From Rhodococcus pseudokoreensis (lineage in GTDB: Bacteria; Actinomycetota; Actinomycetes; Mycobacteriales; Mycobacteriaceae): a stretch of 64,000 bases of DNA. Under the pieces are notes generated by a model. That model saw only the letters and a list, made by a program, of their open reading frames with translations. It ran no database searches and was not told where the DNA came from. Positions 36,145 through 42,829 of the stretch are shown here, piece after piece. The stretch's first letter is position 1. Every line of letters starts with the position of its first letter. The position numbers and the translations under genes were made by a program. The stretch spans positions 4,464,001 through 4,528,000 of the forward strand of contig NZ_CP070619.1 in the NCBI RefSeq assembly GCF_017068395.1, written 5' to 3'.

Positions 36145-36193
36145 GGACCAGAAGGACCAGTTGGGGACCGTCTACGGGGACCAGTCTGGACCC
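36145..36193. promoter_or_regulatory. Direct-repeat array in the ald/tpa divergent promoter region
   Basis: GGACCAG occurs at 36145-36151, 36154-36160 and 36178-36184, with GGACCG at 36165-36170 and TGGACC at 36187-36192. The steps are 9-13 bp, roughly one helical turn. MocR-type TauR regulators bind direct repeats upstream of taurine genes, and the MocR gene is adjacent to ald. Candidate operator for both ald and tpa. Confidence 0.6.
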
Positions 36194-36281
36194 ATCGAAT
36201 ACCGCTCTTCTGGTTCTGACCTGCGGTCCGCCTCGTCGGTATGTTGTGGATCACAGCCATTCGACAACGAAGGAGATGGTC

Positions 36282-37646
36282 GTGGACGTCACCGAATTGC
36301 GAGCACGGGCCCGCCGGCACCTCGGACCTCATTTCACCCGCAAGGACACCTGGGAAAGCGACTTCCCGGTGTTCGTTCGCGGCGAGGGAAGCTATCTGAT
36401 CGACACCGAGGGAGACCGTTTTCTCGACGGTCTGGCTGGTCTGTTCTGTGTGAACATCGGTCACGGCCGCGACGACATCGCGAAGGCGGCGAGCGAGCAG
36501 ATCGGGACGCTGGCGTACGCGTCCAACTGGGGCAGCGCCCACATTCCCGCGATCGAGGCGTCCGCGCTGATCGCCGACCTGGCGCCCGGTGACCTCGGGA
36601 CGACGTTCTTCGTCAACTCGGGTTCCGAGGCCGTGGAGACGGCGGTCAAGTTCGCCCGGCAGTACCACCGCAGCCAGGGCAACCCGCAGCGAACCAAGAT
36701 CATTAGCCGCGAGATGGCCTATCACGGAACCACTCTCGGCGCACTCTCGGTGACGCAGCTGCCCAAGATCAAGGATCCGTTCGGCCCGCTGCTGCCCGGG
36801 GTCCGCTCCGTACCCAACACGCTCGGCTACCTCGGCGACTGCGGCCCGGCGAACGAACTCGACTGCATCGCCGCGATCGAGGCCGTCATCGAGGAAGAGG
36901 GCGCCGAGACCATCGCCGCCGTGTTCGCCGAGCCGGTGCAGAACGGGCGCGGCGCCCTGGTCCCGCCGGACGGATACTGGGCCGCACTGCGCGCGCTGTG
37001 CGACAAGCACGGGATTCTGCTGGTCTCCGACGAGGTGATCTGCTCGTTCGGCCGCCTCGGGCACTGGTTCGGCTACGGACTCACCGGTGTGGTTCCGGAC
37101 ATGATCACGTTCGCGAAGGGCTCCACCTCGGGATACGCCCCGCTCGGCGGCCTGATCGTGCGCGAACAGCTGGTGCGCGAGCTCTACGACTCGCCCAAGG
37201 GCGGCGTGTTCACCCACGGCGCGACCTGGGGCGGACACCCGGTGTCGACGGCGGTCGCGGTCGCGAACATCACCGCGATGCGCGACGAGAACGTGCTCGG
37301 CAACGTCAGCGCACGCGGCCCGAAGCTGAAGTCGGCACTCGATTCGCTGATGCGCTCGCACCGCTGCGTGAAGGACGTCCGCGGCACCGGATTCTTCTAC
37401 GCGATCGAACTGATGGCGGACAGCGACAGCGGCCGCGAGTTCACCGAGCAGGAGTCGCTGACGGTGCTGCGCAAGGTGCTGCCGGAGGCGTTCGCCCGCA
37501 CCAAGGTGATCCTCCGCGGCGACGACCGCGGTGCCACGATGCTGATGATCTCGCCGCCGCTCGTCGCCGACGACGAGGTGCTGTCGGAACTGCTGCACGG
37601 CATCGACAGCATGCTCACCGACATCGAGAAGGCAATCCAGCCGTAA
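36282..37646 (+). CDS. tpa: Taurine-pyruvate aminotransferase (class III)
   Basis: 454-residue PLP aminotransferase of class III (omega-amino acid type). PLP-phosphate contacts lie in VNSGSEAVE and MAYHGTT; Asp250 in LLVSDEVICSFGR; the Schiff-base Lys279 in TFAKGSTSGYAPLGG. Sequence alone would allow other omega-transaminases; taurine is assigned from the xsc, ald, pta and MocR neighbours. AAGGAG abuts an ATG at 36276, so the GTG at 36282, six bases downstream, is chosen. Product: sulfoacetaldehyde plus alanine. Confidence 0.9.
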   Translation: MDVTELRARARRHLGPHFTRKDTWESDFPVFVRGEGSYLIDTEGDRFLDGLAGLFCVNIGHGRDDIAKAASEQIGTLAYASNWGSAHIPAIEASALIADLAPGDLGTTFFVNSGSEAVETAVKFARQYHRSQGNPQRTKIISREMAYHGTTLGALSVTQLPKIKDPFGPLLPGVRSVPNTLGYLGDCGPANELDCIAAIEAVIEEEGAETIAAVFAEPVQNGRGALVPPDGYWAALRALCDKHGILLVSDEVICSFGRLGHWFGYGLTGVVPDMITFAKGSTSGYAPLGGLIVREQLVRELYDSPKGGVFTHGATWGGHPVSTAVAVANITAMRDENVLGNVSARGPKLKSALDSLMRSHRCVKDVRGTGFFYAIELMADSDSGREFTEQESLTVLRKVLPEAFARTKVILRGDDRGATMLMISPPLVADDEVLSELLHGIDSMLTDIEKAIQP

Positions 37647-37674
37647 GGGAAGGGCACCTTCCCCGAGTTCCAGC

Positions 37675-37708
37675 GGGTGGCGGTCGTCGTGATCGACGAC
37701 CGCCACCC
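37675..37708 (+). terminator. Perfect 15-bp hairpin between tpa and pta
   Basis: 37675-37689 pairs with 37694-37708 around TGAT, 28 bp after the tpa stop and 28 bp before the pta ATG. No U-tract. Either a partial terminator or a processing/stabilising hairpin that sets the tpa:pta ratio. Confidence 0.6.
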
Positions 37709-37736
37709 CTATTCGCATCGACGGGAGAGCGAGGCC

Positions 37737-38765
37737 ATGGCCCCGGGCGTCACCACCGCACCACCCACCGACTTTGCACGACTGAATGATTCAGCTCTTA
37801 TCGACCACTGGACCGCCACCCTGAGCGGCCGGAACCGGACCGTCGCGCTCGCGGACGGAGAAGACGGCCGCGCGATCCGTGCGGCCCACCATCTGCACCA
37901 CAAATGTGTCGTCGCCCCGCGCCTGTTCGGGCGGCGGGACGTCATCCGGCGCACCGCCGAGGCCGCGGGCATTCCGCTGGCCGAGGAACTGGTCGTCGAT
38001 CTGGACGAGGCTGCCGCCGATCCCGCGATCCGCGACGCCGTCGAATCGGGTTTCGCGAAATATCCCGACCGGATCGAGGCGGCGCTGTCGGATCCGGTCT
38101 GCCTGGCCGCAGCGGCATTGCGCGCCGGGGTGGTCGATGCCGGTGTCGCGGGTGCGAGCAGGCCGACGTCGGACGTGCTGCGCGCCGGGCTACGCATCGT
38201 CGGGCTCGCACCGGGGTCGAGCACGCTGTCCAGTGCGATCCTGATGTTGCTGCCGGACGGCAGGCAGCTGACGTTCTCCGACTGCGCCGTCGTCCCCGAC
38301 CCCACGGTCGAGGAACTGGTCGACATCGCGCTCGCCGCCAGCGCCACCCACTTCCAGCTCACCGAGCAGACCCCGATCGCGGCGATGCTGTCGTTCAGCA
38401 CCCAGGGCAGCGCCAGCCATCCGCGGGTGGAGAAGGTCCGCGAGGCCGCGGAACGGGTGCGCGTCCGGGACCCGCAGTTGCACGTCGACGGGGATCTCCA
38501 GTTCGACGCCGCGCTGGTCGCCGAGATCGGCGCGTCCAAGGCGCCCGGGTCACGGGTCGCCGGCCGCGCGAACGTCCTGGTGTTCCCGAACCTCGACGCC
38601 GGTAACATCGGGTACAAAATTGCCCAGCGGCTCGGCGGTGCAATAGCCTTGGGGCCCATCCTCCAAGGATTGGCCGCACCGTGGAACGACCTGTCCCGCG
38701 GATGCACCGGCAGCGACATCGAATTGATGGCGCTGGTGAGCGCAGTTCAGTCCCTCGCCATCTGA
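37737..38765 (+). CDS. pta: Phosphate acetyltransferase
   Basis: 342-residue short-form Pta (catalytic domain only). Family elements include [55 protein letters not shown] and [12 protein letters not shown]. It converts acetyl phosphate from Xsc and CoA to acetyl-CoA. The ATG at 37737 (GGGAG upstream) is chosen because an earlier in-frame start at 37677 would place the hairpin inside the coding region. Followed by a TauE/SafE gene, giving tpa-pta-tauE on one strand. Confidence 0.92.
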   Translation: MAPGVTTAPPTDFARLNDSALIDHWTATLSGRNRTVALADGEDGRAIRAAHHLHHKCVVAPRLFGRRDVIRRTAEAAGIPLAEELVVDLDEAAADPAIRDAVESGFAKYPDRIEAALSDPVCLAAAALRAGVVDAGVAGASRPTSDVLRAGLRIVGLAPGSSTLSSAILMLLPDGRQLTFSDCAVVPDPTVEELVDIALAASATHFQLTEQTPIAAMLSFSTQGSASHPRVEKVREAAERVRVRDPQLHVDGDLQFDAALVAEIGASKAPGSRVAGRANVLVFPNLDAGNIGYKIAQRLGGAIALGPILQGLAAPWNDLSRGCTGSDIELMALVSAVQSLAI

Positions 38766-38814
38766 GCGGCGGACCGGCACGGGACCGTGCCACCGGATCG
38801 AGAAGGGAGTCGCG

Positions 38815-39546
38815 ATGACGATGCTCCTCGTGGGTGCCCTGTGCATCGGCATCGCCTCGGTCATCGGAGGTGCCACCGGGTTCGGCACGGCACTGATCGC
38901 GACGCCGGTGATGCTGATGATCGGATTCGCCGTTCCCGAAGTGGTATTCGTCAATCTCGTCGCCGGTCTGATCACGCGGATCGGCGCGGCGTATCACCTG
39001 CGTGAACATATCAACTGGGGACGGGTGGCTCTGCTCGGCGGGGGCAGTCTGCCCGGCGCCTGGCTGGGTGCGGTCACGCTCGGACTGTTGCCGGAACAGT
39101 ATCTGAAACCGGCGGCGGGCATCGTGGTCATGCTGTGCGGAGTCGCGATGGCCCTCCCCACCCGGACGGAAACCGCTCGGGCGCCCTCCACCACCGCGCA
39201 CGTCCTCACCGGGTCCGTCGGTGGCTACCTGGGCACCACGACCTCCCTCAACGGACCGCCACCGGTCCTGTTGCTGATGCGCGCGCGGCTGCCACCGATG
39301 GCGTTCATCGCCGATCTCGCAGGCTATTTCATCGTCGCCAACATCATGGCCCTCGGTGTCCTGTGGTTCCACGACGAGATCACGGAGTCGATGTTCTGGC
39401 CGCGCCTCCCGGTCTTCGTGACGGCGGCGGTGATCGGCAACGTCACCGGACTGGCGATCGCCAGGCGACTGCCACCGGGCGTGTTCCGTTCCGCTGTCAT
39501 CGTGCTGGTGATCGCCGCCGGTGCGACGACGTTCCTTCTCGGCTGA
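38815..39546 (+). CDS. TauE/SafE-family membrane exporter (second)
   Basis: 243 residues, about 7-8 hydrophobic segments. The two family repeats are GGATGFGTALIATPVMLMIG and GGYLGTTTSLNGPPPVLLLM. AAGGGAG precedes the ATG. In the tpa-pta transcript, so a sulfite/organosulfonate exporter is the natural inference. Only distantly like the first member at 27868. Confidence 0.85.
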   Translation: MTMLLVGALCIGIASVIGGATGFGTALIATPVMLMIGFAVPEVVFVNLVAGLITRIGAAYHLREHINWGRVALLGGGSLPGAWLGAVTLGLLPEQYLKPAAGIVVMLCGVAMALPTRTETARAPSTTAHVLTGSVGGYLGTTTSLNGPPPVLLLMRARLPPMAFIADLAGYFIVANIMALGVLWFHDEITESMFWPRLPVFVTAAVIGNVTGLAIARRLPPGVFRSAVIVLVIAAGATTFLLG

Positions 39547-39553
39547 GCGTCTT

Positions 39554-40459
39554 TCAGTTCTCGGCCCCGACCCGGCGGACCAGCCGCACCAGTTCGCCTG
39601 CAGGACCGTCGAGCTGACGCGCGCCCCGCCACACGGCCCGAAGAACCCGGTCGAGTTCGAGGCCCTCGACGTCGATCACCTTCAGTTCGCCGGCGGCGAC
39701 CTGCTCCGCGACCGCGAGGGTACTCATCACCGCCGGTCCGACCCCGGCGAGCACGCTGGTGCGGATCGCGGCGGCGCTGCCGAGTTCGAGAAGCGGTGCC
39801 GCCCGTTCGTATTCCTGCAACGCCACGTCGAGGGTGGTCCGGGTGCCCGATCCCGGTTCCCGGACCAGGAGCGGTGTCAGCGCCAATTCGCTGACGGACA
39901 GTGCTTTTCGACGCCGCGCCCACGGGTGGGTGGGGTGGACGACGACGACCAGCCGGTCGCGGGCCACCGTGATGCTCTTCAGCGGACGCGGCACCGTCGG
40001 CGATTCGACGAACCCGACGTCGCAGATCCTGCTGTCGATGCGCTCGAACACCTGAGTCGAGTTGTGCACCTGCAGGTGGATCGTGACGTCGGAGTGCAAC
40101 CGGCGAAACTGCCCCAGCCACCCCGGCATCAGATGTTCCGCCACCGTCATGCTGGCGCCCACCGTCAACTCGGCCGAGCGTTCCGCGCGCAGCCCCTCGG
40201 CCACATCGAGCAGCCTGCCCGCATCGGACAGTACCCGGCGCGCCCAGTGCGCGATCACGGTGCCCTGCGGCGTCAGTATCGAACCCGTCGGGCTGCGCTG
40301 CAGCAGGGTCATGCCGAACTGGCGCTCGAGTTGCTTGATGGCGCGACTCGCATTCGGCTGCGCCATTCCCGCGAGTCTGGCGGCAGCGCTGAGGCTTCCG
40401 TGGTCGTCGACTCCGACGAGCAATTCGAGCACCGGAAACTCCGGCCATTTGCGGGACAT
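39554..40459 (-). CDS. LysR-family transcriptional regulator
   Basis: 301 residues. The N-terminal winged helix (about 1-60) contains GSLSAAARLAGMAQPNASRAIKQLE; the C-terminal effector domain (about 90-295) contains ELTVGASMTVAEHLMPGWL, as in the YeiE/CbbR/CysB-like branch. Divergent from the YeiH-type gene, an arrangement also found for yeiE-yeiH in enterobacteria. The ATG at 40459 is 28 bp from the 7+5+7 palindrome at 40487-40505. Effector could be sulfite or a sulfur metabolite. Confidence 0.88.
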   Translation of the reverse strand: MSRKWPEFPVLELLVGVDDHGSLSAAARLAGMAQPNASRAIKQLERQFGMTLLQRSPTGSILTPQGTVIAHWARRVLSDAGRLLDVAEGLRAERSAELTVGASMTVAEHLMPGWLGQFRRLHSDVTIHLQVHNSTQVFERIDSRICDVGFVESPTVPRPLKSITVARDRLVVVVHPTHPWARRRKALSVSELALTPLLVREPGSGTRTTLDVALQEYERAAPLLELGSAAAIRTSVLAGVGPAVMSTLAVAEQVAAGELKVIDVEGLELDRVLRAVWRGARQLDGPAGELVRLVRRVGAEN

Positions 40460-40486
40460 ACGTCGAGTATATGACCACCGCACAAG

Positions 40487-40505
40487 ACATATCAGATCGA
40501 TATGT
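40487..40505. promoter_or_regulatory. LysR-type palindrome between lysR and yeiH
   Basis: ACATATC-AGATC-GATATGT, perfect 7-bp arms around a 5-bp centre (19 bp), in the 101-bp divergent intergenic region. It contains the T-N11-A geometry expected for a LysR recognition site. Confidence 0.7.
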
Positions 40506-40560
40506 GTTCATGCCGAAATGACGGCTATCGCAAAGTGCCGCAGTGACGGACCGTAGGAGC

Positions 40561-41616
40561 ATGAGCACCGAACTGAGCGAATCGAAGTCCGAGGAACAGC
40601 GCGTGGCGAGCACGGGAACGCTGCCGCGACTGCAGACCGCCACGGTCACTGTCCTCCCGGGCCTGGCGCTGTGCGCCGCCGCCACCGCCCTCGCGATGGG
40701 CATCGGCCGGTTCCTCCCGACGGTGAGCCCGCTGCTGATCGCCATCGTGCTCGGCGCCGTACTGTCGAACGTCGTGCGCCTGCCCGAGCGCCTCCGTCCG
40801 GGACTGCAGTTCTCCGCCAAGAAACTGCTCCGGGTCGGCATCGCCCTCCTCGGGCTGCAGTTGATGTTGAGCGACATCCTCGGACTCGGCTGGGGCGTCA
40901 TCGTCGTGGTCGTCTCGATCGTCTGCCTGGGCATCGTCGGCACGATGTTCGTCGGCAAACTGCTCGGCCTCAGCTGGACGCAACGACTGCTCATCGCCTG
41001 CGGGTTCTCGATCTGCGGTGCGGCCGCGGTCGCGGCGGTGGACGGGGTCGTGGACGCCGACGAGGAAGAGGTGATCACCGCGGTCGCGCTCGTCGTCATC
41101 TTCGGCACCCTCATGATCCCCGCGATCCCGCTGCTGTCGCGGGCGCTCGGACTCTCCGACACCGACGCCGGCCTGTGGGCGGGCGGGTCGATCCACGAGG
41201 TCGCGCAGGTCGTCGCGGCCGGCGGAGCGATCGGCGGAGCCGCCCTCGGCGTCGCCGCGGTGGTCAAACTGGCCCGCGTCCTCATGCTCGCGCCGGTCAT
41301 GGCCGTACTCAGCGTGCGGCAGCGCTCCCTCGCAGGCAGCGACGCCGACGTGAAGCGCCCGCCGCTCGTCCCGCTGTTCGTCGTCGCGTTCCTCGCCTGC
41401 GTCGGACTCCGGTCGTCCGGCCTGCTGCCGGCGGGTCTGCTCGCCGATGCCAAGATCCTGCAGACCGCGCTCCTCACCGCCGCGATGTTCGCCCTCGGCG
41501 CCGGCGTCCAGATCGCCACCATCAAGAAGGTCGGCGCCCGCCCCTTCGTCCTCGCCACGATCTCCACCGTCTGGGTGGGCTCGATCGCGCTGGTCGGCGT
41601 ACTGCTCGCGGGGTGA
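40561..41616 (+). CDS. YeiH/UPF0324-family putative sulfate/sulfite exporter
   Basis: 351 residues with about 10-11 hydrophobic segments. SPLLIAIVLGAVLSNV, KKLLRVGIALLGLQLML, CGFSICGAAAVAAVDGVVDADEEEV and GGSIHEVAQVVAAGGAIG are the family blocks. The family is annotated as a putative sulfate exporter and often sits with LysR genes. The start is uncertain: AGGAG is only 1 nt before the ATG at 40561, and an in-frame GTG at 40543 is possible. A third possible sulfur-oxyanion exit route in this region. Confidence 0.85.
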   Translation: MSTELSESKSEEQRVASTGTLPRLQTATVTVLPGLALCAAATALAMGIGRFLPTVSPLLIAIVLGAVLSNVVRLPERLRPGLQFSAKKLLRVGIALLGLQLMLSDILGLGWGVIVVVVSIVCLGIVGTMFVGKLLGLSWTQRLLIACGFSICGAAAVAAVDGVVDADEEEVITAVALVVIFGTLMIPAIPLLSRALGLSDTDAGLWAGGSIHEVAQVVAAGGAIGGAALGVAAVVKLARVLMLAPVMAVLSVRQRSLAGSDADVKRPPLVPLFVVAFLACVGLRSSGLLPAGLLADAKILQTALLTAAMFALGAGVQIATIKKVGARPFVLATISTVWVGSIALVGVLLAG

Positions 41617-41622
41617 GCACGT

Positions 41623-41707
41623 CCCCACCGGCACTCCCTTCTACGACGAACGGGACGCTCGTTGCATCTGACGCAACGAGCGTCCCGTTCGTCGTAGCGG
41701 GGTGGGG
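41623..41707. terminator. Very long perfect inverted repeat after yeiH
   Basis: 41641-41665 and 41673-41697 are perfect 25-bp complements around a 7-nt loop (ATCTGAC). An outer pair CCCCACC/GGTGGGG (41623-41629/41701-41707) adds 7 bp. It starts soon after the yeiH stop and ends about 80 bp before the palindrome of the next gene. Acts as terminator; its length is unusual for a simple terminator. Confidence 0.75.
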
Positions 41708-41784
41708 GCAGCGCGGAGAAATCCCGGACAAACTTTGATCAAGGCTTTCATTATTTTGTGAGCCGGGTTACTGTGATCACCATC

Positions 41785-41800
41785 AATCAAACCTTTGATT
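41785..41800. promoter_or_regulatory. Operator-like palindrome upstream of the MBL gene
   Basis: AATCAAA-CC-TTTGATT, perfect 7-bp arms, 15 bp before the ATG at 41816. A related TTGATCAA lies at 41735-41742. TACTGT at 41769-41774 may be the -10. Regulator gene not in the neighbourhood. Confidence 0.6.
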
Positions 41801-41815
41801 AGTTAGGTGCAGCGC

Positions 41816-42778
41816 ATGAGCCCGATCAACTTCGCGTCCTCGGCCGACCTCGGCGAGAAGGAGCAGACCCTGGAAGTGCTCGCCGACGGCGTGTACGCGC
41901 TGACCGCCGAGGGCGATCCCAACATCGGCGCCATCGAGGGCGAGGACTTCGTCGTCTGCTTCGAGGCGCTCGCCACTCCCGTTGCCGCTCAGGACTGGCT
42001 GCGCAAGCTGCGCGAGCACACCGACAAGCCCGTCCGCTACCTGGTGCTCTCGCACTACCACGCCGTCCGCGTGCTCGGTGCGTCCGCGTTCGACGCCGAG
42101 ACCATCGTGTCGCACGAGACCACCCGCGCCCTCATCGAGGAGCGTGGAAAGGAAGACTGGGCAAGCGAATTCGGTCGCATGCCGCGCCTGGCGAAGGGTG
42201 CCGACTCGGTGCCCGGGCTGACCTGGCCCACCCTGACGTTCGCCGACAAGCTCACCATCGACCTCGGCGGCGGACGCGGCGACCTGGTGCTCCAGCACTT
42301 CGGCCGCGGGCACACCGAAGGTGACATCACCGCGTGGCTGCCGAAGCAGAAGATCCTCTTCGCCGGCGACCTCGTGGAGGCGCAGGCCGCGCTGTACACC
42401 GGCGACGCCTTCCACCGCGACTGGTCCACCGGCACCCTCGACCGGATCAAGGCGCTGGGCGCCGAGGTCCTGATCGGCGGACGCGGCGCCGTCTCCCACG
42501 GCCGGGAGGCCGTCGATGCCGCGATCGAGCAGACTCGCCACTTCATCGAGGTCATGCTCGCCGAGGTCGGTGCCGTGCAGCAGCGCGGCGGCACCCTGAA
42601 GGAGGCGTTCGAAGCCACCCACGCCGCACTCAACGAGCAGTACGGGCACTGGCCGATCTTCGAGCACTGCCTCCCGTTCGACGTCTCCCGCGTGTGGGAC
42701 GAACTCTCGGGGATCGAACGCCCCGTCATCTGGACCGCCGAGCGTGACCGCGAGGTCTGGGACCAGTTGCAGGGCTGA
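41816..42778 (+). CDS. MBL-fold protein with altered metal motif
   Basis: 320 residues of the metallo-beta-lactamase fold. The usual HxHxDH reads H80-Y-H82-A-V-R85, so the second-metal Asp and His are replaced; His166 (FGRGHTEGD) and Asp185 (FAGDLVE) remain. It can therefore keep at most part of the binuclear site. The ATG at 41816 is preferred to GTG 41807 because AGG lies at the right distance. Followed after 51 bp by an FAD monooxygenase, suggesting a shared catabolic pathway. Reaction unknown. Confidence 0.82.
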   Translation: MSPINFASSADLGEKEQTLEVLADGVYALTAEGDPNIGAIEGEDFVVCFEALATPVAAQDWLRKLREHTDKPVRYLVLSHYHAVRVLGASAFDAETIVSHETTRALIEERGKEDWASEFGRMPRLAKGADSVPGLTWPTLTFADKLTIDLGGGRGDLVLQHFGRGHTEGDITAWLPKQKILFAGDLVEAQAALYTGDAFHRDWSTGTLDRIKALGAEVLIGGRGAVSHGREAVDAAIEQTRHFIEVMLAEVGAVQQRGGTLKEAFEATHAALNEQYGHWPIFEHCLPFDVSRVWDELSGIERPVIWTAERDREVWDQLQG

Positions 42779-42781
42779 AAT

Positions 42782-42811
42782 CCGTCACCGTTTCACCCGT
42801 CACCGTTTCAC
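42782..42811. repeat. Tandem duplication of 15 bp
   Basis: CCGTCACCGTTTCAC occurs twice in perfect tandem (42782-42796 and 42797-42811) in the 51-bp gap between the MBL and monooxygenase genes. Likely slippage product; it sets the spacing before the next ribosome-binding region. Confidence 0.85.
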
Positions 42812-42829
42812 ACTGACAAGGCGAGGATC

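Noticed and set aside
42782..42811. CRISPR-like or phage attachment repeat
   Set aside because: Only two units in direct contact with no spacers and no integrase, tRNA or cas genes nearby.
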